From Acidaminococcaceae bacterium (lineage in GTDB: Bacteria > Bacillota > Negativicutes > Acidaminococcales > Acidaminococcaceae), in the NCBI GenBank assembly GCA_017443165.1, contig JAFSOW010000097.1, forward strand, positions 1 to 8,994: DNA of 8,994 nucleotides, read 5' to 3'. The notes below the pieces were generated by a model, which did not search any database, was not told the origin of the DNA, and saw only the letters and a program-made list of their open reading frames with translations. Below, piece after piece: positions 1 to 5,286 of the stretch; positions within the stretch are counted from its first letter, which is position 1; the number at the start of each line of letters is the position of its first letter. Made by a program: the position numbers and the translations under genes.

Positions 1-1
1 A

Positions 2-268
2 GTGGTGGCCATGCGCATTTCCGAGGTAAAGGAAGAACCGAAATCGTTTTTGCGTGAGCCGGCCGTACTATGCCATATGAAGGGCGAACTCGCTACATAC
101 AACATGTTGACCGAAAAATACTATTACAAGAAAATTAATTACAATGAGCAGATTGAGGAAGTACTGACCGTACGTAATGACTGGCTGCAGAACGCCTTTG
201 CGGATTACCTGCGCCGCGGTCTCAACCGTACGATTGAAAATAAAAAGAAAGAAAAAAGCCGTTTTTAA
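2..268 (+). CDS. Unrecognised protein, C-terminal end (probably cut by the left edge)
   Basis: An open frame runs from the first bases of the window to a TAA at 266-268, giving 88 residues. GTG codons at 2 and 5 and an ATG at 11 could start it, but the window begins here, so no ribosome binding site can be judged, and I think it more likely that this is the 3' end of a longer gene. The visible part is soluble, with a tyrosine-rich stretch (YYYKK) in the middle, a probable helix around NDWLQNAFADYLRRGLN, and a very basic tail (KKKEKSRF). There is no membrane segment and no motif I recognise, so I assign no function. A strong intrinsic terminator 31 bases after the stop shows it ends an upstream transcription unit separate from the mre locus. 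Confidence 0.6.
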   Translation: MVAMRISEVKEEPKSFLREPAVLCHMKGELATYNMLTEKYYYKKINYNEQIEEVLTVRNDWLQNAFADYLRRGLNRTIENKKKEKSRF

Positions 269-299
269 AACGTGGAATTATGTGAGTTAAAGCACTTTC

Positions 300-337
300 A
301 GAGACTGCGGAATTTTCTGCAGTCTCTTTATTTTTTG
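300..337 (+). terminator. Intrinsic (rho-independent) terminator
   Basis: The arms AGAGACTGC (300-308) and GCAGTCTCT (319-327) pair perfectly. The stem can extend inward by a G-T, a G-C and an A-T pair, giving about 12 pairs around a four-base loop. A T-rich tract (327-337, one A interruption) follows directly. It closes the gene ending at 268. Confidence 0.93.
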
Positions 338-367
338 TATCTTCCTCTATCTTTTTATTTCTATTTC

Positions 368-376
368 TGTTATAAT
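368..376 (+). promoter_or_regulatory. Extended -10 promoter for the 502 gene and possibly the whole operon
   Basis: The sequence TGTTATAAT contains a consensus TATAAT at 371-376 preceded by the TGn element, a perfect extended -10. The -35 position has no match to TTGACA, which is tolerated for extended -10 promoters. It lies about 30 bases after the terminator. Transcription would start near 383, leaving a leader of about 118 bases before the TTG at 502. Within that leader TCAGCG (414-419) can pair with CGCTGA (468-473), but I see no recognisable riboswitch. Confidence 0.65.
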
Positions 377-489
377 AATATGGCATAATTTTAAAGTGGG
401 TTTTTGTTTGCTGTCAGCGTAAACTGGTAGTCTGGTGTACCTGCTTTTATTATCAATCAGTGTGTCTCGCTGAAACGTTCAAGCGTATT

Positions 490-497
490 GGAGGGAG
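490..497 (+). promoter_or_regulatory. Ribosome binding site fixing the TTG start at 502
   Basis: GGAGGGAG lies four bases before the TTG at 502, with its GGAGG core seven bases away. An in-frame GTG at 460 has no comparable site, so the TTG is preferred. Confidence 0.75.
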
Positions 498-501
498 TTT
501 T

Positions 502-1002
502 TTGAAGAATAAGGAAATCTGCCGGGAGACAACGACCCGGGGCAGCGGCAAGATGGGTCTGGCCTATATGGCGCTGCTGGCAATCTGCTGCAGCTGGGCC
601 TATGAGGGATTCCGCTTTAACAGTACCGGCATAGTCAGTCCCGTGGGAATGGGGCTTAATTTTCTCTGGCTGGGGCTTTGGATCTGGAAGGTATATTACC
701 GGTACGAAGTGATTCTGCGCCAGAATGAACTGGAAATCGTGACCATCGGGTTATGGAGGCAGGGCAGTTACAAAGTTGACCTGAGCAAAACGGAAAGCTT
801 TGCCCAGCATTACCGGCACGATTTTTTCCGCCGTACCCGCATCAAGCATTATATCCATCGCTACAATATGGCGGACGTCAATCCTACCCGTATTCTGGCT
901 TTCAAGGAAGGCAAGGGGCTGGCGGCAGTCATCTTCTGCTGCAGTGATGAGTTTTTAAAAGAACTGGTGCGTCTGATGCCGGACAAGTATCTGGAGTTTT
1001 AG
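502..1002 (+). CDS. Uncharacterised membrane protein with PH-like C-terminal domain
   Basis: This encodes 166 residues from a TTG start chosen for the strong GGAGG just upstream; the in-frame GTG at 460 would add 14 residues but lacks such a site. Two hydrophobic segments (about 19-36 and 44-63) form a hairpin in the membrane. The remaining 100 residues look like a small beta-rich domain ending in a helix (about 148-160). Phrases such as YEVILRQNELEIVTIGLW resemble bacterial PH-like domains that follow a membrane hairpin; this is resemblance by eye only. Two vicinal cysteine pairs stand out, at 29-30 inside the first span and at 146-147 just before the final helix. The stop is 10 bases from the next start, so the two genes are surely co-transcribed. 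The function is unknown; a role in the envelope is inferred only from its membrane nature and the downstream genes. Confidence 0.8.
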   Translation: MKNKEICRETTTRGSGKMGLAYMALLAICCSWAYEGFRFNSTGIVSPVGMGLNFLWLGLWIWKVYYRYEVILRQNELEIVTIGLWRQGSYKVDLSKTESFAQHYRHDFFRRTRIKHYIHRYNMADVNPTRILAFKEGKGLAAVIFCCSDEFLKELVRLMPDKYLEF

Positions 1003-1012
1003 GAGTGATCGT

Positions 1013-1306
1013 ATGATAGATATTTCTACTGTACCGCCGGCGGCTGTGACCGGCCGTCTGTTTACCGTCTTTTTTCTGTCTTTTTTCATTATCTTTATTA
1101 CTGCGCGGCTTGTAGGAAGCGAAAGGAAGGCTGTGTGGTTTAAGCGCCGCACTAATTACACGCTGCTGAACCGTCGCGGTATTTTTGGTGAGTACATGAA
1201 TTTCGGGTATCCCCGGACCTGGCAGGGATTGCTGGTGGCCCTTGTCATGTATGGACTGATTTTTGCCCTTGCGATTGGATATATTTGTTTTTACCCGTAT
1301 GCGTAA
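1013..1306 (+). CDS. Small two-span membrane protein, unknown function
   Basis: This encodes 97 residues from an ATG preceded by AGGAG at 1001-1005, which abuts the stop codon of the previous gene. Two strongly hydrophobic segments (about 15-34 and 70-92) flank a basic loop of about 35 residues (KRRTNYTLLNRRG region). By the positive-inside rule that loop should lie in the cytoplasm, placing both ends outside. I recognise no family motif. The close spacing suggests it acts with the preceding PH-like membrane protein, perhaps as a subunit, but nothing in the sequence proves it. The hydrophobic pattern, good ribosome binding site and lack of a better frame on either strand support it being real. 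Confidence 0.75.
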   Translation: MIDISTVPPAAVTGRLFTVFFLSFFIIFITARLVGSERKAVWFKRRTNYTLLNRRGIFGEYMNFGYPRTWQGLLVALVMYGLIFALAIGYICFYPYA

Positions 1307-1325
1307 AGACTTTGGGTAACTGATA

Positions 1326-1368
1326 ACCTGTTTTCAGACAGGTGATGTACTTTATAACAGGATGTTAT
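1326..1368. repeat. Two adjacent perfect inverted repeats in the spacer before the RseC-like gene
   Basis: ACCTGT (1326-1331) and ACAGGT (1338-1343) form a six-base-pair inverted repeat with a six-base gap. ATAACA (1354-1359) and TGTTAT (1363-1368) form a second with a three-base gap. Neither is followed by a T tract, so they are not terminators. A TATAAC at 1353-1358 could be a weak -10, overlapping the second repeat, but it has no good -35. They may be operator sites or small mRNA hairpins. The rest of the 90-base spacer shows nothing else beyond the ribosome binding site. Confidence 0.45.
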
Positions 1369-1383
1369 TTCTGACAGTTTGAG

Positions 1384-1389
1384 AAGGAG
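1384..1389 (+). promoter_or_regulatory. Ribosome binding site fixing the GTG start at 1397
   Basis: AAGGAG ends seven bases before the GTG at 1397. In-frame TTG codons at 1379 and 1391 are upstream of it or only one base away, so they are not usable with this site. Confidence 0.75.
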
Positions 1390-1396
1390 TTTGCAA

Positions 1397-1867
1397 GTGA
1401 TTAAAGGAACGGTAACGGAGACCCATGGCGAACGCGCCAAGGTCCGTGTCAATTTTAAAGAAACTACCGAACGGGGGCTGCGGGCTTACATCGACTGCTG
1501 GAATCCCATCAGCGCCCATCCGGGAGATAATGTGATTATAGAATACCGCAAGGTCGATGCACGCAAGGCAAAATGGTTCCAGATCATGCTGCCCATTTTA
1601 TGTCTGGCGGCCGGCGGTATCTTCGGTTATGCTTTGGCCGGCTATTTTAAGATGGATTTCTGGTTCTGGCCCTTTGTGGGCGGCAGCATAGTGGTCTGGA
1701 TGTATATTGCTTACAATTACATTAAAATCTTCCGCCGGGATGCCATCAGTGCAAAAGAACAGTTGACCGTGGCGGAAATCGAACCGGCAGAGTACCTGAT
1801 CAACACAGAAGAGGAAGTAGAAGAACTGGCTGAGAAGCCCATGTCATTTTTGTATAGCGGAAGGTAA
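1397..1867 (+). CDS. RseC/MucC-like membrane protein lacking the cysteine cluster
   Basis: This encodes 156 residues from a GTG start placed by AAGGAG. The layout matches the RseC/MucC (SoxR-reducing system) family. There is a short N-terminal beta domain opening with a G-x-V pattern (MIKGTVTETHGERAKVRV), then an N-P-x-x-A-x-x-GD-x-V segment (residues 36-46), then two membrane spans (about 62-82 and 88-108) and an acidic cytoplasmic tail rich in EEE. In family members the N-terminal domain holds several cysteines; here only one (C34) remains in that region, and C69 sits in the first span. In other bacteria, members act in envelope stress signalling or in electron transfer to SoxR via the Rnf-like Rsx complex. 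With the cysteines missing, a redox role here is doubtful. Family assignment is by pattern and moderately sure; function is unknown. Confidence 0.65.
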   Translation: MIKGTVTETHGERAKVRVNFKETTERGLRAYIDCWNPISAHPGDNVIIEYRKVDARKAKWFQIMLPILCLAAGGIFGYALAGYFKMDFWFWPFVGGSIVVWMYIAYNYIKIFRRDAISAKEQLTVAEIEPAEYLINTEEEVEELAEKPMSFLYSGR

Positions 1868-1876
1868 TGAATTGCT

Positions 1877-1938
1877 GTGCAGGAACTGTTGAACAGGCGG
1901 AGTGTATCAACTAAGCGCCGGAAGAACAGTTCCCGTAC
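1877..1938 (+). repeat. Long inverted repeat / structured leader before radC
   Basis: GGAACTGTT (1882-1890) and AACAGTTCC (1925-1933) are perfect nine-base inverted copies. Outside them, after one A-C mismatch, GTGC (1877-1880) can pair with GTAC (1935-1938) with one G-T. Inside, GGCG (1896-1899) pairs with CGCC (1916-1919) and AGT (1901-1903) with ACT (1910-1912), around a six-base loop. The result is a coherent hairpin of about 62 bases. Nested within the left arm is an 11-base palindrome, CTGTTGAACAG (1886-1896). No clean T tract follows, so a classical terminator is unlikely. It could be a leader RNA structure or a pair of operator half-sites. Confidence 0.5.
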
Positions 1939-1958
1939 AGTCATTTTAAAGGTATATT
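1930..1958 (+). promoter_or_regulatory. Candidate radC promoter
   Basis: TATATT (1953-1958, five of six matches to the -10 consensus) lies 17 bases after TTCCCG (1930-1935, about three of six for the -35) in an AT-rich stretch. Transcription would begin near 1965, about 20 bases before the radC start. The -35 overlaps the right arm of the inverted repeat at 1925-1933, which would suit repression by a DNA-binding protein. It is weak by sequence alone. Confidence 0.3.
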
Positions 1959-1970
1959 TTAAAAAAGGAA

Positions 1971-1976
1971 AAGGAG
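1971..1976 (+). promoter_or_regulatory. Ribosome binding site fixing the TTG start of radC
   Basis: AAGGAG ends eight bases before the TTG at 1985. The frame is open back to a GTG at 1877, but that start lacks a site and would add 36 basic residues absent from RadC proteins. Confidence 0.8.
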
Positions 1977-1984
1977 TTGATAGT

Positions 1985-2671
1985 TTGTCAGATTTTAAAA
2001 TTAAAGAGATGAGCGAAGAGGACCGGCCTCGGGAACGGTTGTGCAATAAGGGCGCTGAAGCCCTGTCAAACGCGGAACTGCTGGCAATCCTGATCGGCAG
2101 CGGCACAAAAGAGCATTCCGCCCTGCGTATCGCCGAAGAGATGACCCGTAATGGAGGTCTGTACCGACAGGTGGCCCGCTGGCACAGGGTGCAGGAATTC
2201 AGGCACATCAAAGGCCTTGGCAATGCCAGAGCCGCCCGTATTTTAGCCGCGATGGAACTGGGAAGGCGGATAGCCTGCGCATCAGCTATTGACTCCGAAC
2301 ATATCGCCTCGCCGGGCGATGGAGCGCAATATCTGATGGGCAGACTACGGAATGAGACTCATGAAAAGTTTATTGTCCTGCTGTTAAATACGAAAAACCG
2401 GATCATTAAGACCGAACAGATTGCGGAAGGGTCCCTGACCAGCGCCGTGGTGCATCCCCGGGAGGTGTTTGCGCCTGCTGTGACAGCGCATGCGGCCTGC
2501 ATCCTGGTGGCCCATAACCATCCGTCAGGGGATCCGTATCCCAGTACGGAGGACCGCAAGCTGACCCATGCGCTGGATGAGGCGGGAAGCATTCTGGGAA
2601 TCCCGCTGCTGGATCATCTGGTCATCGGCGACGGGAGGTATTACAGTTTTAAGGAGCATGGCGATCTGTAG
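1985..2671 (+). CDS. radC: RadC family protein (JAMM/MPN+ domain)
   Basis: This encodes 228 residues, the usual RadC length, from a TTG start. The N-terminal part contains the family opening (DRPRERL, then LSNAELLAILIGSGT) and a helix-hairpin-helix-like stretch (IKGLGNARAARI). The C-terminal JAMM metal site is complete: H177, H179, S187 and D190 in HNHPSGDPYPSTED, with the upstream glutamate probably E148 in the AEGS segment. The fold predicts a zinc-dependent enzyme or nucleic-acid-linked protein. The historical link to DNA repair has not held up well, and the cellular role remains uncertain. RadC next to mreB is a common arrangement in Firmicutes. The gene is separated from its upstream neighbour by a 117-base spacer with an inverted repeat and a weak promoter. 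No frameshift or missing motif is seen. Confidence 0.96.
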   Translation: MSDFKIKEMSEEDRPRERLCNKGAEALSNAELLAILIGSGTKEHSALRIAEEMTRNGGLYRQVARWHRVQEFRHIKGLGNARAARILAAMELGRRIACASAIDSEHIASPGDGAQYLMGRLRNETHEKFIVLLLNTKNRIIKTEQIAEGSLTSAVVHPREVFAPAVTAHAACILVAHNHPSGDPYPSTEDRKLTHALDEAGSILGIPLLDHLVIGDGRYYSFKEHGDL

Positions 2672-2698
2672 TCTGGCTTGTTGAAATATCGAAATAAC

Positions 2699-2736
2699 AC
2701 TTGTGTCCGGACAAGTTTTCCCGCAAAAGCGGAGGA
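2699..2736 (+). repeat. Inverted repeats in the mreB leader
   Basis: ACTTGT (2699-2704) and ACAAGT (2711-2716) pair around GTCCGG; within it TGTCCGGACA (2704-2713) is a perfect ten-base palindrome. A second small hairpin follows, CCGC-AAAA-GCGG at 2721-2732, extendable with one bulge to 2718-2736. No T tract follows, so these are not terminators. They may be an operator or structure in the mreB leader. I found no convincing promoter in this 104-base spacer. Confidence 0.45.
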
Positions 2737-2775
2737 CTGTACGGAGTTTGAAAGATTGTATGGGGTGAAAGCAAC

Positions 2776-3810
2776 ATGTTTAGCATATTCTCCAGATTTT
2801 CCCATGACTTGGGAATCGACCTTGGCACCGCCAATACGCTGGTGCATTGCAAAGGAAGAGGGATTATTATCCGTGAGCCTTCGGTAGTGGCCGTGGACAG
2901 CGAAACCAACGAAGTGCTGGAGATTGGCGCGGAGGCGAAGCAGATGATCGGACGCACGCCGGGCAACATCATTGCCATCCGTCCCATGAAGGACGGGGTC
3001 ATCGCGGATTTTGATATTACCCAGTCTATGCTGAAATATTTTATCCATAAAGCCATCGGGTATCATTCCCTGGTGCGGCCCCGTATTGTTGTAGGGGTTC
3101 CCAGCGGCGTGACGGAAGTGGAAAAACGTGCGGTTGTGGACGCGGCGATTCAGGCGGGAGCCCGGGAAGCCTATCTGATCGAAGAACCCATGGCGGCAGC
3201 GATCGGAGCCGGCCTTCCGGTGCAGGAGGCTACCGGCAGCATGGTCGTCGATATTGGCGGCGGTACCTGTGAGGTAGCGGTCATTTCCCTGGGAGGCATC
3301 GTGGTATCCCGTTCTATCCGTACCGGCGGGGATGCCATTGATGACGCGATTTCCCGTTATATCCGCAAGACGTTTAGTCTGCTGATCGGCGAGCGTACGG
3401 CGGAGCAGATCAAGATCACATTAGGTACGGCTATGTTTGTTGACAATCCGGATACCATGGAAATCCGTGGCCGCGACCTGGTCAGCGGTCTGCCCAAGAA
3501 TCTGACGATCAATGCCAACCAGGTCTGCACCGGTATTGCGGAACCGGTTGCAAGTATCGTGGACGCAGTGCGTAATACGCTGGAAAGGACGCCACCGGAA
3601 CTGGCTTCGGATATCATCGACCACGGCATTATCATGACAGGCGGTTCTTCTTTGCTGCGGAATCTTGATAAGCTGATCAGCAAGGAGACCGGCATGCCGG
3701 TATACGTCAGTGATGAAGCGCTAGCCTGCGTTGTATTGGGAACCGGTATCTGCGTGGAGAATATTGACACATATAAGAAAGGCTTTATGGCTTCCAGCAG
3801 CAAGCTGTAA
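2776..3810 (+). CDS. mreB: Rod-shape-determining protein MreB
   Basis: This 344-residue bacterial actin forms membrane-bound filaments that orient lateral cell wall synthesis. An amphipathic N-terminus (MFSIFSRF) leads into the phosphate-1 motif DLGTANTL (15-22). Further hallmarks are [15 protein letters not shown], the [10 protein letters not shown] signature, [13 protein letters not shown], the catalytic-glutamate region [15 protein letters not shown], the phosphate-2 motif [10 protein letters not shown] (159-168), [13 protein letters not shown] and TPPELASDI. Two substitutions stand out: C165 where threonine or serine usually follows GGGT, and TGGSSLL (288-294) where the adenosine-binding motif is normally TGGGALL. 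The frame is intact, so it is probably functional. The ATG is preceded by a GGGGTGA-like site at 2762. It leads the tight mreB-mreC-mreD run, which puts filament and envelope partners under one transcript. Confidence 0.98.
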   Translation: MFSIFSRFSHDLGIDLGTANTLVHCKGRGIIIREPSVVAVDSETNEVLEIGAEAKQMIGRTPGNIIAIRPMKDGVIADFDITQSMLKYFIHKAIGYHSLVRPRIVVGVPSGVTEVEKRAVVDAAIQAGAREAYLIEEPMAAAIGAGLPVQEATGSMVVDIGGGTCEVAVISLGGIVVSRSIRTGGDAIDDAISRYIRKTFSLLIGERTAEQIKITLGTAMFVDNPDTMEIRGRDLVSGLPKNLTINANQVCTGIAEPVASIVDAVRNTLERTPPELASDIIDHGIIMTGGSSLLRNLDKLISKETGMPVYVSDEALACVVLGTGICVENIDTYKKGFMASSSKL

Positions 3811-3835
3811 GTTATAGGGCCCCGGATGGTAGATT

Positions 3836-4705
3836 ATGAAAAAGCAGCAGTTTGTGACGGTGCTGGCCGTGCTTGGGATGTGCGCCTGCATGGTACTGGC
3901 TGTGCATCAGCGGTGGCGCTTTCCGTTAGTGAACGCGGTTGTGAACACTGTGTTGCTGCCTGTTAATGCGGTGGTCCGCCAGATTAATGACGCAGTTGTT
4001 TCATTCCGCGAAAACCAGCGGCTGAACGCCACCCTACAGGAAGAGAACAGCCGGCTGAAAAAAGAACTGGAAGCTCTTCGCAGCGCGGAATACCGGCTGA
4101 AGCAGCTGGAGGCTGAAAACACAGAATTGCTGGCGATGGCAGGTTACAGGCAGCAGAGGGATGATTTGAAACTGCTGCCCGCCCGTGTGATTGGCGTGAG
4201 CCTGGGGGATCTCCATGAATTTTTCTTTTTGGATAAAGGCAGTGCTGACGGGGTGCTCGCCGGCATGGTAGTAACTACCAGTGAAGGGATGGCCGGCGTG
4301 GTGGATCAGGTTTACCGTCATTACAGCCGTTTTATGCTGATTTCCGCAAACCGGTCCCGCATCGGGATCAGGGTGTTGCGAAAAGAATCCCGTGCCGTGG
4401 GTGTGCTGACAGGTCAGGGACCGAACCGTTCCCTGCTGCAGGGAGAATACTTCGGCCGCGATGACGACGTGCAAACTGGTGATATGCTGGTGACCAGCGG
4501 CATTGGCGGTAAATATCCGGCAGGCTTGCTTGTTGGTACGGTCAGGGGTGTAGAAGCAGATGTTACAGGGCTGCAGAAGCTGGTGCAGATCGAGCCGGCA
4601 GCCGACCTCAGCCGCCCGGACAGGGTGTTTGTTATTTTACAGGAAGATGTTAAGCGGCGTATCGAAAAAGAAATAGCGGAAGAAGCCGGGGAGGCCAAAC
4701 CATGA
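3836..4705 (+). CDS. mreC: Rod-shape-determining protein MreC
   Basis: This 289-residue protein links the cytoplasmic MreB filament to the cell wall enzymes outside; in characterised bacteria MreC activates PBP2 in the RodA-PBP2 complex. A short cytoplasmic head is followed by one membrane span (about 7-23). A coiled coil runs from about 50 to 101 (SFRENQRLNATLQEENSRL and similar heptads), and then comes the paired beta-barrel domain of the family. Family-like phrases include ARVIGVSLGD, FFLDKGSADGVLAGMVV, GMAGVVDQV and GDMLVTSGIGGKYPAGLLVGTV. The C-terminus ends in a charged helix (VKRRIEKEIAEEAGEA). It begins 25 bases after mreB, with only a weak GGATGG-type binding site, so translation may depend partly on coupling. 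Its stop overlaps the mreD start by four bases (ATGA). Confidence 0.96.
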   Translation: MKKQQFVTVLAVLGMCACMVLAVHQRWRFPLVNAVVNTVLLPVNAVVRQINDAVVSFRENQRLNATLQEENSRLKKELEALRSAEYRLKQLEAENTELLAMAGYRQQRDDLKLLPARVIGVSLGDLHEFFFLDKGSADGVLAGMVVTTSEGMAGVVDQVYRHYSRFMLISANRSRIGIRVLRKESRAVGVLTGQGPNRSLLQGEYFGRDDDVQTGDMLVTSGIGGKYPAGLLVGTVRGVEADVTGLQKLVQIEPAADLSRPDRVFVILQEDVKRRIEKEIAEEAGEAKP

Positions 4706-5202
4706 AGATGTGGTCATGGATTGCCGCAGCGTTTGTTGTTCTGGTGTTGCAGACGACTTCTTTGGGATGTTTTGGGGGCAATCTGTTTTTCGACTTGCCC
4801 TTGCTTTTTATTTATAGTGTGGGATTGTTTTACGGTGCCCGGGCCGGTCTTGTCTGTGGTCTTGCCTTTGGGTTGCTGCAGGACGTTTCCTCTCCCACGG
4901 TATTTGGTTTTTATATGCTGACGCGCGGGCTGGTAGGGTATGGAACCGGCAGCATCAAGGAAATGATTTTCAAAAACAATTACGGATATCATGTACTGAT
5001 TATCGGCTTCATCAGTCTGCTGCTGCGCGCTTTATATGCCGTGCCGGTATTCTGGTTGGCCGGATTCAGGAAAGCGGCGCTTTTCCTGTATCTGCAGGAT
5101 TCCCTGCTGTATTGCCTGGGAAATATGCTGCTGGTACTGCCTGTCACACGTATCCTGCTGGCCTTGTACCGTTGGGTGACCGAGGACGACCTGACATATT
5201 AA
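4702..5202 (+). CDS. mreD: Rod-shape-determining protein MreD
   Basis: This 166-residue, almost wholly hydrophobic protein has about five membrane spans, as expected for MreD, the inner-membrane partner of MreC in the elongasome. Recognisable family features are the early LPLLFIYSVGLFYGARAGLV segment and GLLQDVSSPTVFGFYML, the characteristic G-x-x-x-D loop, followed by a G-YG-x-G step. The ATG overlaps the mreC stop (ATGA), with GGGGAGG eight bases upstream at 4687-4693 inside the mreC coding sequence, so translation is probably coupled. Sequence conservation in this family is low, so the call rests as much on position after mreC and on topology as on motifs. The next gene starts 84 bases downstream. 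Confidence 0.92.
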   Translation: MKMWSWIAAAFVVLVLQTTSLGCFGGNLFFDLPLLFIYSVGLFYGARAGLVCGLAFGLLQDVSSPTVFGFYMLTRGLVGYGTGSIKEMIFKNNYGYHVLIIGFISLLLRALYAVPVFWLAGFRKAALFLYLQDSLLYCLGNMLLVLPVTRILLALYRWVTEDDLTY

Positions 5203-5221
5203 ATAAAGAATATGCAGGGGA

Positions 5222-5250
5222 TTGACCGGGATTCCGAAACGGGAAATAAC
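5222..5250 (+). promoter_or_regulatory. Candidate internal promoter before mrdA
   Basis: TTGACC (5222-5227, five of six for the -35) is followed at the ideal 17-base spacing by AATAAC (5245-5250, four of six for the -10). Transcription would start near 5257, about 30 bases before the mrdA start. It would allow mrdA, rodA and the radical SAM gene to be expressed apart from mreBCD. The match is only fair. Confidence 0.35.
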
Positions 5251-5272
5251 GGGACGGAACTATTGTAAGTTT

Positions 5273-5279
5273 GAGAGGG
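5273..5279 (+). promoter_or_regulatory. Ribosome binding site fixing the TTG start of mrdA
   Basis: GAGAGGG ends seven bases before the TTG at 5287. The first in-frame ATG is residue 13, without such a site and inside the basic stretch before the membrane anchor. Confidence 0.65.
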
Positions 5280-5286
5280 TATTGCG

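Noticed and set aside
1924..1932. LexA/SOS box before radC (GAACAGTTC)
   Set aside because: The Firmicute LexA box needs GAAC and GTTC four bases apart; here the gap is one base.
1877..1984. In-frame 36-residue N-terminal extension of radC from a GTG at 1877
   Set aside because: The extension is basic and unlike RadC, has no ribosome binding site, and overlaps the inverted repeat; the TTG at 1985 has AAGGAG and gives the standard length.
2678..2887. 69-residue frame spanning the radC-mreB spacer and the mreB start
   Set aside because: It lies mostly in another frame of mreB, has no binding site for its TTG start, and has no recognisable protein character.
5228..5262. Hairpin TTCC...GGAA and repeated CGGGA units after mreD as a terminator
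   Set aside because: The stem is only four to five pairs, imperfect, and has no T tract.
5212..5268. 18-residue upstream reading frame before mrdA (starting MQGIDRDSETG)
   Set aside because: It has no good ribosome binding site, no run of regulatory codons and no following attenuator, so it is probably chance.
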